DNA of 64,000 nt from Tildeniella nuda ZEHNDER 1965/U140. Lineage in GTDB: Bacteria > Cyanobacteriota > Cyanobacteriia > Leptolyngbyales > Leptolyngbyaceae. Positions 26,194 to 35,594 of the stretch are shown in pieces (the stretch's first letter is position 1; each line of letters starts with the position of its first letter). Location of the stretch: assembly GCA_019358895.1 (NCBI GenBank), contig JAHHIG010000007.1:124001-188000 (forward strand). The letters are read 5' to 3'. Made by a program: the position numbers and the translations under genes. The notes below the pieces were generated by a model. The model did not search any database, had not been told where the DNA came from, and worked only from the letters and a program-made list of their open reading frames with translations.

Positions 26194-28065
26194 CTAAAAG
26201 CTAAACTGGGCACGAAGATTGCCAACAAACACAGTCGGGTTGCTGCTAAAACTATTCGGGTTCCAGATGGCGTAAAAGGCAGGGACGATCGCAATATTGT
26301 TCGTCAACGGGTAATAGTAGGAGGCTTCTAGCTCATATTGCGTGCTACCATCGCCACCGCCAGCTAGCAAAAAGCGCTGTCCGCTTAGATAATCGTGGGG
26401 CACCAGAAACGAAAGCACACCTAGCGCTCCTTTTTTGCCCAAGTCGGGAAAGCCGAAGCCAAATTGAATCGACTGCACATCGACATCACCGCCCGATCGC
26501 GCCGCATTCACCGGATCAATTTCGGTACTGCCGTAGGAATAGCGCCCAAAGATGCCAAAACCTGGAGTGATCAGCCAGTCAAAATTAAGCACAACCGCGT
26601 CCGCATTGGCATCATTCACTCGTCCACCAAAGCCATCGTCAGCGTAGCCATAGGGCAGCGGTTCCCCAACCGACCCACCAATAAAGCCGTTGTATGCCTT
26701 GATGTTAGAACGGGTGTAGAGCAGCCGTAGATTAAAGTTTTTGCTGGGTGAAAAGGCAAGCTCACCCGTAATCGTGTTGGTGCTGTTAAACAAGCCAGCC
26801 GAGGGATCACTGGACGTATTGAAGCCACCAGAGGGACTCAAAAATTCAGTGTTCTCAGCCAGGTATGCGGCTGTAAAGCGCAACTGTGGGTTGAGATTCC
26901 AGACGATGACGGCTCCAGACCCACGATCGACGGCGTTAGAAAGGGTGCTGCCATTTGAGTTGTAGCTGGTCGCTCCAGTGAGAAAGAACGTAAAGCGGTT
27001 TTGATCAAAGTAACGGTAAAAGTTGATACGAGGACCGACAATAACGCGCACGCTCTGACCAACCGGAAAAGCATAAGACAACTCACGCACCACTACTGAC
27101 CCGGCTGTCAGAGTACCTGTTTGATCCAGAAAAGGAGTGCCCCAGGAGTTGAAGAAACCTGCTGAAACGAATTCGTTGGCAGGAGAGTTGCCGTTGCCTA
27201 CAGCTAATTGAGTGATGAGCGAATCTTTGCCACTAAAGGAGGTAGTGAGCGTGAGAAACGAATAGTAGCTCAACGTGACTTCTGGCTCCTCGCGCTGTAC
27301 TCGTGACGGCACCAATGTCACCGGGTTGCGAGTGGGCGCAGCAAACGCATTGTTGGCAAAGCGCCGTTCAGCCGTAACGGAACGGTCTGAAAACGCTCCA
27401 GTTAAGTTAAACCACACCAACCCATTCAGCTTCGTTGTAGTGGAAAACTGCTGTTTTTCCAACGTGATGGTGCGTGTTTCCAACGTCGCTACTCGACCGC
27501 GCAGCGTTGCCAGTTCTGCCGCAAACTCTTCCTGTAGCTTTTGCAGTGCGACCAGATCCTCTTTTTTTACCAGATCGGCTGTTCCGGCAGTAATCAATTC
27601 GTTCACCCGATCGAGACATGCATTCAACCCTGCGGCAAATTCATACCGAGTGAGCGCACGATCGCCGCGATAGGTGCGATCAGGATAGCCAACGATGCAG
27701 CCATACCGTTCTACCAGCGATTGCAGCGCCTGAAAAGCCCAATCAGTCGGTTTGACATCACCTAACTGTGAAACGGATGTCACTTGTGTCGCTTGCTCCA
27801 TGACCGGAATCATGGGAGGCATTTGAGTATACGAGCTTGCCTGTTCCAATGAGACTTGTCCCAATGAGATTGGCGCTGTCGTTGGTCTGCTTTGCTCTGT
27901 CTCTGAAGGCGCTGCCACTAAATTTGTCGGTTGTACAGCATCTGGTTTAGGAAGCGTCTGCTGCGGTGCAGTTTCGGCAACTACCGTCAATGACGCTTGG
28001 GCAAGCAAACTCAACGTTAAGGGCGCTGCTAGTAAAAGACGTTGCACGATCGCTGCTTTGAACAT
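26194..28065 (-). CDS. outer-membrane porin with SLH domain
   Basis: 623 residues. A signal peptide is followed by a linker, an S-layer homology domain (about 100-160: VSQLGDVKPTDWAFQALQSL, then GYPDRTYRGDRALTRYEFA), a short coiled coil (about 175-205) and an OprB-like beta barrel (about 215-623) ending in Phe (LRAQFSF), the usual outer-membrane signal. This layout is the standard cyanobacterial porin, with SLH anchoring to peptidoglycan-linked polysaccharide. Many are annotated as iron-uptake porins, but solute specificity cannot be read here. GAGGAG precedes the ATG by 3 bases. Its leader shares a motif with the nucleobase permease leader. Confidence 0.93.
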   Translation of the reverse strand: MFKAAIVQRLLLAAPLTLSLLAQASLTVVAETAPQQTLPKPDAVQPTNLVAAPSETEQSRPTTAPISLGQVSLEQASSYTQMPPMIPVMEQATQVTSVSQLGDVKPTDWAFQALQSLVERYGCIVGYPDRTYRGDRALTRYEFAAGLNACLDRVNELITAGTADLVKKEDLVALQKLQEEFAAELATLRGRVATLETRTITLEKQQFSTTTKLNGLVWFNLTGAFSDRSVTAERRFANNAFAAPTRNPVTLVPSRVQREEPEVTLSYYSFLTLTTSFSGKDSLITQLAVGNGNSPANEFVSAGFFNSWGTPFLDQTGTLTAGSVVVRELSYAFPVGQSVRVIVGPRINFYRYFDQNRFTFFLTGATSYNSNGSTLSNAVDRGSGAVIVWNLNPQLRFTAAYLAENTEFLSPSGGFNTSSDPSAGLFNSTNTITGELAFSPSKNFNLRLLYTRSNIKAYNGFIGGSVGEPLPYGYADDGFGGRVNDANADAVVLNFDWLITPGFGIFGRYSYGSTEIDPVNAARSGGDVDVQSIQFGFGFPDLGKKGALGVLSFLVPHDYLSGQRFLLAGGGDGSTQYELEASYYYPLTNNIAIVPAFYAIWNPNSFSSNPTVFVGNLRAQFSF

Positions 28066-28146
28066 GACTCCTCACACTGGTAAACGAACGGACTTGCGCA
28101 CCATCGCTCGATGCCCTAGCGAACAACAAACTAAGAAGGCTAAAGT

Positions 28147-28182
28147 TTGTATGCAGTACGCAGACCCATACATGCCATACAA
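28147..28182 (-). promoter_or_regulatory. candidate operator upstream of the porin
   Basis: TTGTATG (28147-28153) and CATACAA (28176-28182) form an inverted repeat; CCATAC occurs twice inside it. GATAGTGAG follows directly (28183-28191), close to GATAGTCAG at the permease. The role is inferred. Confidence 0.4.
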
Positions 28183-28334
28183 GATAGTGAGCTGAGTCGG
28201 TGCGTGATGTAATTCACGCTACAAACGATCAATGCGATCGCTCTACGCGTACTGGTTGACCCACAGCGTTGGTAAAGCATTAGGACTAACTTAATTGCCT
28301 CTACCCTTACCAGAAACCAAGCTCGGTCTATGGA

Positions 28335-29891
28335 TTAAGGGTCAAACGCTTTTTGCATGATGGGGATTGGCGAGGCTTTTAACAAGCCAGACTGGACGAA
28401 CTTGGTGTAAATATTGGCTTCGATCGCCAACAGTTCTTTTTGATGTTGTTGCACGCTAAAGGCTTGCAGTTGCGGATGCTGTTCTTGCATCTGCTGAATA
28501 TCAATGTGGAGTTGTTGAAGTTGTTGCTGTACAAAAGCTTGTTGCGATGCTTGTAGCGTAGAACTAATCGTTAGCTGATCGCTTATTTGCGTTAGATGGG
28601 TCGCCACCTGACACAAGGCATCACGACGAGCAATGAGCGCTAAATATTGTTGTTGCAGCGATTGATCTTCTAAGAGCTTCAAACTGCCTAACAGTAGTTT
28701 TACAGTCAATCCCTGTACCAATAGCGTAAACCACACGACACCAAAGGAATTGGCAATAATCTCTTCACGCCCCATCACCACGATCGGGATACTCAGTGCC
28801 AGCGAGATCGAGACGGAGCCGCGCAATCCTGACCACCACAAAACGGTTTGTTCACGCCAGGGAATGTCGGTTTTGGCAAGCCCATTGGTGAGCGCACTAA
28901 AGCCGTAGATAGTGATAGCACGTGACAGGACGATCGCCGCGATCGCAATGCTGGTAGTACCAATGTTGCGCACCAGATTCGGCAAGTGAATTTGATCACC
29001 GAGCAGCAGAAATAAGATGGAATTCACAAAAAAGACGGCGAATTCCCAAAATTCAATCATGGTCGATCGCTTCACAGGTACAACACCCGTTTTAGCGCTG
29101 AAATTGCCAATCACTAAACCAGTTGTCACTACGCCAATCACTCCAGAACCACCCAGTTCTTCGACCAGTAAATAGGTGCCATAAGCCGTGACGAGCGTCA
29201 GCGATTGCTCCACCCAGGACAACTCATATCGCTGCGTCAAAAAAGCAACACAAACGCCGATGAGTCCACCAATACCCAATCCAATACCTGTCACAACTAG
29301 AAAGCGCAACACTGTAGTAGAAACTTGTACAGGCTGTGGATTAACTGCCAGTTCTACCAGAACGCCAAACGCAACTACTGCCGCGCCATCGTTAAATAAG
29401 CTCTCGCCTTCAAGCAGCGTGGTCAAACGTTTTCCGGCTCCCACTTCACGAAACAGCCCAATGACCGCCGCAGAATCGGTGGCTGAAAGACACGCACCCA
29501 CAAGCAATGCCGTCATCCAGGGAACATGCGCGAAGGCGTGGAGTGCCCATCCCACAGTGGCGATCGACAGCACGACTCCACCCACTGCATAAAGACCGCT
29601 CGGCAGTAGCTCTTCCTTTAGCTTCGACCATTTCATGTTCCACGCCGCTTCAAACAAGAGCGGCGGCAGAAAAATCATCAGAATCATCCCCGGGGACAAA
29701 TCTAGCAGTCGCACATCTACCAGCGCTAACCCTAAACCGACCATCACCAGCAGCAGCGTGTAGGGCACCTGCCGCAGCGACGAAAAAATCTTGGGTAGAC
29801 CCGCAGCACTCAGAGCAACCAGCAGAATGAACAAAAATTGCTTGAGATTTTTTTCGATCGCAACATCGGTAGCGCTGGTCAGAAAGCTCAT
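28335..29891 (-). CDS. Na+/H+ antiporter, CPA1 (NhaP-like) family
   Basis: 518 residues. About 12 helices fill residues 20-395, with GACLSATDSAAVIGL and EGESLFNDGAAVVAF, the ion-binding and EGxSLxNDG motifs of CPA1 exchangers, and WWSGLRGSVSISLAL later. A soluble, Gln-rich helical tail (about 405-518) follows. It exchanges Na+ or K+ for H+ across the plasma or thylakoid membrane for pH and salt balance. It lies 117 bp downstream of the PEP-CTERM protein gene; a link is not obvious. Confidence 0.94.
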   Translation of the reverse strand: MSFLTSATDVAIEKNLKQFLFILLVALSAAGLPKIFSSLRQVPYTLLLVMVGLGLALVDVRLLDLSPGMILMIFLPPLLFEAAWNMKWSKLKEELLPSGLYAVGGVVLSIATVGWALHAFAHVPWMTALLVGACLSATDSAAVIGLFREVGAGKRLTTLLEGESLFNDGAAVVAFGVLVELAVNPQPVQVSTTVLRFLVVTGIGLGIGGLIGVCVAFLTQRYELSWVEQSLTLVTAYGTYLLVEELGGSGVIGVVTTGLVIGNFSAKTGVVPVKRSTMIEFWEFAVFFVNSILFLLLGDQIHLPNLVRNIGTTSIAIAAIVLSRAITIYGFSALTNGLAKTDIPWREQTVLWWSGLRGSVSISLALSIPIVVMGREEIIANSFGVVWFTLLVQGLTVKLLLGSLKLLEDQSLQQQYLALIARRDALCQVATHLTQISDQLTISSTLQASQQAFVQQQLQQLHIDIQQMQEQHPQLQAFSVQQHQKELLAIEANIYTKFVQSGLLKASPIPIMQKAFDP

Positions 29892-30008
29892 AAAGCACTG
29901 CTAATCACGTCAGGACTCCCTATCTTGGTAGATGGTTTAATGCCAAACCGTGCTTCTCACTACCAAACGCCTGCCTCACTAAAGACTGGGTAAGGAGGGC
30001 AGTGGGTT

Positions 30009-32750
30009 TCAGCCGCCATTTTGATCCTCCAGGCTGCCCATTATGAGACTCAAAAAAGGTTTCTGCGTCACCAGGGTTACCAGGTTAATTTTCTGAAAAT
30101 CGCCCTGGCTACATTTAACCTGTCTGTAACCCCAGAGCAGTCCCGCACCAACTAGAAGCAACAGCCACTCAGCAGGTTCAGGCACAGCGCTAACGTTCGG
30201 TTTGGGCTGGGGTAGCTGTGAGTCTTCGACCTCTCGGTTGAAGCGATCGGACTGCTGTTCCGCCCGTTTCAACTCGTTGCGCTGTTGGTCATTCACCAGC
30301 ACCAGCATGGATGAGTAGGGTGTCACAATACCGTATTGCTTGGCAGCCGCGTGAATTGCATCTAACTCGGTTAGCTTATTCGGTTGCAAGTAGCGGCTGA
30401 GATGAGTCGTCCACTGACGAGCCGCCAAAGCACCAAATGCCTCATTCGCAGACCCAGCACCATTCTTAGTCAGAAACCAGGCATAGCCATCCACCAGATT
30501 TAGAAACGAAGTGCCTGCGCCACGGGATGGTTGGGTTGCAAGCCGCTGCATTACGGTTTGCATCTGGGTTGCCACACCACCGTCGCTTTCCTGTATTGCC
30601 TTCAACGTCGCGTCATCATACGCGAATGCCAGACCACCCAGATGCACAAACCATACTGGGGCTGGCAATGTCCCTGAGAGTTTGGTGTCATTGTTGAGTT
30701 CGTAGCTGCCAGCATCAGTGATGACGAGAATGGCATCGTAGGAGCGATCGCCGCGCAACTGCTGGAATTGCGTCAGCATCTCCTTGGGCTGCACTATGCC
30801 GTAGTAAACAGTATTTGATGGATCAAAATTGCTCTGCTGCAAGTTCTCAAGGCGTTGGGTTTGGGCGGGGGCGATCGCCGTGAGATATAAATCCGCACTA
30901 TTTTGCGGCAGAATCTTGTCTTGCAGCCAGCGGAAACTTTCTGTTACCTCCTGTCGATGTGCCTCCATGCTGCGAGATCGATCGAGAATCACTGCAAAGC
31001 GCTTACCCTGCGGTAACTGGTAGTCGGTTTGAGCGACGGGCGTTGCCAGCACATGGGCACCCCACGGGAGGGTCATCTCATGCGAAGTAGGCAGTGTGTT
31101 CTCAGCCGGAAGCGTTGCTGGCAGCCACTGATCGGAGGCAGCAACCGTCTTGCCATTGACTATCCGCTTGGTTGCGCCCGTCCAGAAGACGTTGCGCTGT
31201 TCTCGCAGCGTGGGTAACTGCCAACCCGATGGTTGCTTCAGCACGTTGTATTGCAGCCAAAGGTATAGCTTCGGTGGCTCCTGCGAACCAGGGATGACCG
31301 ACATACCCGGCACTGGAAATGCCCGCAGACGATACTGCTGGGGACCAACCTGTTCCAAGAGGGCTGGATCAACGCTCCGCTGCACCTGGTTGGTATACAC
31401 CTGTTGGGCGGCTCCACGTGGGGCGATCGCAAACGGGTACTTCTTGGGCACTTTCGCCTCATCGCTGAGCCATAAACCTGTAACAGCAGCGCTTTCCGGC
31501 AGTGAGAAGTAGTAAAGGACTTCCTCCGGCAGGGCTGTCTTGTTTTGGTACACCTCAGAGATTTCGACCTCTGCCCAATCGCCCTGCGGCGTGACAGTGA
31601 TGTTCTGTGACTCCAGCCACACTCGTTTCTGATTGATGTCATCCAATCCTGCTTTTGCCTCGCCCCGGTTAAATGTGGACTGTAAAGCGGTTTGGATAGT
31701 GGCACGTTCGCTTCGCAAAATCGGCGCATCAAAAAACTGAGTGTAGAGCTGAGACGCTTTGTCGATGTCTGTCTCGGCGCCCTGGTAGGTAAATGGAGCC
31801 GTCAGAGCATTGAAACTAGATTGAACTGTCTGCGCGAAGCTGTCTGGAACGTAAAGTGTATTTTGGTAGAACTCCTGCATACCAGTGTTGTTCGATCGCG
31901 GGTAGCGATACCGAGACAGGTAGGCATTCAGCAAACCGCTGCGAATCGTGTTCGACTGTTGCAGCACTGCTTGCCGCTGCTGATCGCTTTGCGGTGCAGG
32001 GTTTAGCAGGCGAAAGGCGGCAATTTGAGGCTGCTGCTGCAACAGCAGAAAGGCTCCTAACCCGCCTGCTAAAACGACTCCCGTAAACGCCTTTACCTGA
32101 CGTTCGCCATAGCGAGTGCCCAGTTGCTGCACGGTGCCGTACAGCGATCGCCCATACATCACCACCATGCCAAGCGGCAGCGTACATAAGCCACCGATCA
32201 GAATGGACAAAGGCAGCAGTACAAACGCAAAGGGCAGCAGGGTTGGCAATGCTACTACTATGACCGCGAACGTTGGCGGCACGTAAAAGGCAAGGATTGC
32301 TGTGAGATAGAGCGCGATCGCTAACACCAGCACCTGTCCTGCCAGATGCCAGAGGCTCGCTCGCATCACATTCTCCCGCCGACTCAGCAGCCAGTGTCCT
32401 GTGGCGATCGCGCCTAACAGCAGCGTCAGTAGCAGACCTGTCGTGAGCGGGGTGAGATCGTGCAACCAGAAAAACCGCGCCATACAAACGACTAACAGCG
32501 GTGCTTCAATGCCATAAAACAGCTCAACCAGCGTCATCGGTTGCTGCACTTTGGTACGGAAGCCCGTAATGGTACAGGCAGTCGGCACACCGATTAAGCC
32601 CACGAACGTCACCAGAAAGTTGAGTGGCACCTGCCCGGTAGCCGCATCGCTCAGGAGCGCTAAGCCCATAAAGGGCAACACGCCCAGGTACACGATCGCC
32701 AGCAGCGTCATGTTGAAGATCCAGAAAAAAGCGGTAAAGAGGTTTTTCAT
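30009..32750 (-). CDS. PEP-CTERM integral membrane protein with VIT/VWA region
   Basis: 913 residues, matching the TIGR02921-type PEP-CTERM integral membrane family. About six helices lie in residues 1-245. A long exported part contains a VIT-like segment (about 375-430) and a VWA domain whose DRSRS MIDAS motif begins at Asp590. The sorting signal VPEPAEWLLLLVGAG plus a basic YRQVK ends near residue 879. Unusually, 34 more residues (starting CSQGDF) follow before the stop; the codon after that Lys is TGT, one change from TGA, so an original stop may have been lost. The exosortase gene ends 32 bp upstream on the same strand, and this protein is its likely substrate. The function of the VWA part is unknown; protein binding is likely. 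Confidence 0.88.
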   Translation of the reverse strand: MKNLFTAFFWIFNMTLLAIVYLGVLPFMGLALLSDAATGQVPLNFLVTFVGLIGVPTACTITGFRTKVQQPMTLVELFYGIEAPLLVVCMARFFWLHDLTPLTTGLLLTLLLGAIATGHWLLSRRENVMRASLWHLAGQVLVLAIALYLTAILAFYVPPTFAVIVVALPTLLPFAFVLLPLSILIGGLCTLPLGMVVMYGRSLYGTVQQLGTRYGERQVKAFTGVVLAGGLGAFLLLQQQPQIAAFRLLNPAPQSDQQRQAVLQQSNTIRSGLLNAYLSRYRYPRSNNTGMQEFYQNTLYVPDSFAQTVQSSFNALTAPFTYQGAETDIDKASQLYTQFFDAPILRSERATIQTALQSTFNRGEAKAGLDDINQKRVWLESQNITVTPQGDWAEVEISEVYQNKTALPEEVLYYFSLPESAAVTGLWLSDEAKVPKKYPFAIAPRGAAQQVYTNQVQRSVDPALLEQVGPQQYRLRAFPVPGMSVIPGSQEPPKLYLWLQYNVLKQPSGWQLPTLREQRNVFWTGATKRIVNGKTVAASDQWLPATLPAENTLPTSHEMTLPWGAHVLATPVAQTDYQLPQGKRFAVILDRSRSMEAHRQEVTESFRWLQDKILPQNSADLYLTAIAPAQTQRLENLQQSNFDPSNTVYYGIVQPKEMLTQFQQLRGDRSYDAILVITDAGSYELNNDTKLSGTLPAPVWFVHLGGLAFAYDDATLKAIQESDGGVATQMQTVMQRLATQPSRGAGTSFLNLVDGYAWFLTKNGAGSANEAFGALAARQWTTHLSRYLQPNKLTELDAIHAAAKQYGIVTPYSSMLVLVNDQQRNELKRAEQQSDRFNREVEDSQLPQPKPNVSAVPEPAEWLLLLVGAGLLWGYRQVKCSQGDFQKINLVTLVTQKPFLSLIMGSLEDQNGG

Positions 32751-32782
32751 GGCGTTGAAGATAGGCAGCTTAGCTAAAGAAC

Positions 32783-34276
32783 TCAGGCTTTTTGCAGAAT
32801 CTGACCGAGCGATCGATAGATGTCTGTGACCAACACTTGCAGCGTTGGATTATCAGGGGTGTGGTATTCATCCAGCAAGATCGAAACCAGCGTCCAGGAC
32901 GACTCATGCCGTGAGGCTTCTTGCCAAAACCGAGTCAGAAAATCTCCCGTTGTTTGATGCGGTGCTTGAAACCAGTAGACAGCCGTTTGGGTTTGATCAT
33001 CTAACGACAGCCAGCGTGCTAATGGTCCCGCTGTAAACTGCTGTGGAGCAATGTGATCCAGGTGAAAGCCGCTACCAATCAAGCAGAGTTCGGGAGCGTG
33101 ATGCGCCTGCAAACTGGTACTGGTGACCAACAAAACCGATCCAGTAAGTCCCTCATACGCGAAGCGCTGTTTGTGCGCGACGACACCGGGATAACTGGCA
33201 AAAAAGTTTTGCTCAGTAGGTGTCAGTGGAATTGTTTCAGTCTGGGCGGCGATCGTCCAGTGCAACTTCGTCACATCGGGCGGAGCCGCAGGAGCAGGGG
33301 GATGAGGTATCAGCGTGAATGCCAGTAGACAAGCGGCAAGCAGAAAGGGGAGTTTAGCGTTTGAACGCACGTTGGTATGCTCACGATCGCTCTGGAGGGA
33401 CGCGATCGATCGAGGTACCCAGCGCAGCAGGAGCAACGTAAACCCACAGGCGGCAACAAACGTCATGACTCCCAGCGGCACATGCAGTATTTCTGCTAGA
33501 GCAGTCTGGTGCCAGTGCGTCACCAGCACCAGCATCAGGACGCGAGCGACGTTGGCGATCGCCAGAAGCCCCAGGTTGACCACAAACACAACGAGCCAAC
33601 GTAGTCCAAACTGTCGTCGTTCCAGCCAGGTTGTCACCAACAAAAACAGCGTCCCTGTCCACAAACTTTTCAGCCCGCTACAGGGTAAATCGATCTGAGC
33701 AACGCCCGTATCGAGCACAATAATGTCCTCAGAGGACAGCGCAGCAACGTGCCAGGTTCTCAGCAGAAACTCAACAACGTGGGCAGTCAAAATGCGAGTA
33801 GGAAACCCCAACCCCGTGCTGTATTGCACCCCAAACGGCACAATGAGCGCGATCGCTGCTCCCAGCGGCAAGCCTTTTCGCCAAACAGCCGACTCCAGAA
33901 ACAGCCCCAGTAAGCCATACGTGCCCAGTAGCGCGAATACAACGGGCACTTGATCGAGCATGAGTAGCCACTGAGCAGCGATCGTGCCAATGGCACCACC
34001 TATGAGTAGAAGCAGCGGACTCCAACCCCAAACAGGCACTGCTGAGAAGCGGAACTGCTGCCGATGGCGGACTCCTTGAAACAGCAGGAGTACGACTCCA
34101 GCCAGTAAAATAATTTGGTTAAACAGTGAAATCTCTTGAACTGTGTGGACAAGCCAACTCAACGTCGTTTTATGGAGCAGCAGCCAACTTAACAGCAGGG
34201 CGATCGTGCCTGCTTGTTCCAGGTTGCCAGGGGAGTGCGATCGACGATCCAGACGCACTAGATGATCGCTGGTCAT
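32783..34276 (-). CDS. xrtO: exosortase fused to an EpsI-like domain (XrtO type)
   Basis: The ATG at 34276 is chosen because GGGAGG lies 9 bases before it (497 residues); the frame extends upstream to 34375 without a site. The N-terminal about 310 residues hold eight or so helices and the exosortase triad: Cys199 in DLPCSGLKS, Arg245 in ANVARVL and His265 in LHVPLG. It is a membrane transpeptidase that cuts PEP-CTERM tails. The C-terminal about 150 residues resemble EpsI (DUF3485), with HHAPELCLIGSGF. EpsI is usually a separate gene. Exosortase O proteins of cyanobacteria are recalled to pair with TIGR02921 targets, and just such a target follows 32 bp later. Confidence 0.87.
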   Translation of the reverse strand: MTSDHLVRLDRRSHSPGNLEQAGTIALLLSWLLLHKTTLSWLVHTVQEISLFNQIILLAGVVLLLFQGVRHRQQFRFSAVPVWGWSPLLLLIGGAIGTIAAQWLLMLDQVPVVFALLGTYGLLGLFLESAVWRKGLPLGAAIALIVPFGVQYSTGLGFPTRILTAHVVEFLLRTWHVAALSSEDIIVLDTGVAQIDLPCSGLKSLWTGTLFLLVTTWLERRQFGLRWLVVFVVNLGLLAIANVARVLMLVLVTHWHQTALAEILHVPLGVMTFVAACGFTLLLLRWVPRSIASLQSDREHTNVRSNAKLPFLLAACLLAFTLIPHPPAPAAPPDVTKLHWTIAAQTETIPLTPTEQNFFASYPGVVAHKQRFAYEGLTGSVLLVTSTSLQAHHAPELCLIGSGFHLDHIAPQQFTAGPLARWLSLDDQTQTAVYWFQAPHQTTGDFLTRFWQEASRHESSWTLVSILLDEYHTPDNPTLQVLVTDIYRSLGQILQKA

Positions 34277-34558
34277 GCAGGGGTTCCTCCCGATTTGATG
34301 GTGACTCAGTGCTAACAGACAAACGCAACAAACGCGATGAGTAGATCCCTGAAAATTTGTTGCCGCTGACTTCACACACGCTGAGGACTATTTCGGAAAG
34401 CCATCGTCAAACCACGCAAACTTGATTGGTTTGTGAAGTTTTTGCAAACCCCTGCCCTGTGACGCTTGACGCGTTCAGCAAGGTGCCTCTCAGGTAGTCG
34501 TAGGGGCGGGTCTTGCCATGAAACAACAGCACCAATCACATACCGCCCAAACCTGCTT

Positions 34559-35434
34559 CTACAACTGACTTCTGTAAGCAGTCGGTGTCACGCCCGTACC
34601 TTGCCGAAACTGCTTGCTTAAATGACTATGGCTATTGAATCCACACAAAAAAGCAATGTCCATAATCGATCGGTCTGTTTGCTTCAATAGCTGTTTTGCC
34701 CGTTCAATCCGTTGCTGAAGCAGATATTGATAGGGAGCAGTGCCGATCGCCTGTTTGAACGCATGGCTGAAATGAAATTGACTCATACCCAACAATTGAG
34801 CCAAATCCGCAAGTTTGATCGGTTGATCCAGACGGTCATTCATGTAGTCCAACACTTGCAGCAGTTGACGCTCAGGTAAGCCACCCTCGTAAATGGCAAG
34901 GTGAGGTTTAACAGCCGCGTACTGTCTGAGTAAATGCACTGCCAACACATTTGCTAGCGACTCAATGTACAGCCTGCCGCCCAAGTTTTCCTGTTTGAGT
35001 TCAGCCAGCAGCATGAGACCGATCGCTTCAATCTGTGGATCACGAGTCCGAAATTCAGGCACTAATTCAAGCTGGTCAGAATTGATCGCAAGGGTTTCTC
35101 TCGCAACGCTTTGGATAAAGCGAGACGCAAGGCGAATTTGCAAGTAGTCGTCATCGCCATCCCAACGGGCAAAAAACGGCATCTTGGCAGGCGTGATCGA
35201 AAGATCACCTTTCCCATACAGCCCTGCATAGGTTTTGCCGCCCCTGATTTGCATCAAGCGAACAGGGCGCGATGCAAGCGATAAACAAATGGCATGTTCA
35301 TCACTGTAATGACAGTTTCCCTCACCCGGTGGATACTGAAAGCGCTCGACCAGAATATTCTCCCAACCCTGATTTTGACTAGACAGGATGGGCAAGCAGG
35401 TAGTTTCAGTCTGATGGGTAGCAGGAGTCTTCAT
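34559..35434 (-). CDS. AraC-family transcriptional regulator
   Basis: The ATG at 35434 gives 291 residues; an in-frame ATG at 35557 would add 41 residues unlike the family. The C-terminal about 100 residues are a double helix-turn-helix: LADLAQLLGMSQFHFSHAFK, then IMDIAFLCGFNSHSHLSKQF and GVTPTAYR. The N-terminal part is a cupin-like ligand region. It diverges from the azoreductase/DUF1772 pair with a 160-bp gap, the usual arrangement for a regulator and its target. The inducer is unknown. The gap upstream of the exosortase (34277-34558) is otherwise empty. Confidence 0.93.
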   Translation of the reverse strand: MKTPATHQTETTCLPILSSQNQGWENILVERFQYPPGEGNCHYSDEHAICLSLASRPVRLMQIRGGKTYAGLYGKGDLSITPAKMPFFARWDGDDDYLQIRLASRFIQSVARETLAINSDQLELVPEFRTRDPQIEAIGLMLLAELKQENLGGRLYIESLANVLAVHLLRQYAAVKPHLAIYEGGLPERQLLQVLDYMNDRLDQPIKLADLAQLLGMSQFHFSHAFKQAIGTAPYQYLLQQRIERAKQLLKQTDRSIMDIAFLCGFNSHSHLSKQFRQGTGVTPTAYRSQL

Positions 35435-35594
35435 CGTGCAAACCAGTTCGCCTGGTTCTGATTGTAGGCATTTTGCGTCACTCCTAGTAAGCAGCCTGAA
35501 AAATAACCGCAAGATTGTGATAGTGGCACAGGAATTAGATAGCTGGCTATAAGGCATTTACCTATGCTGAAAGGGTCATTGTTGAAGAGGCTGT

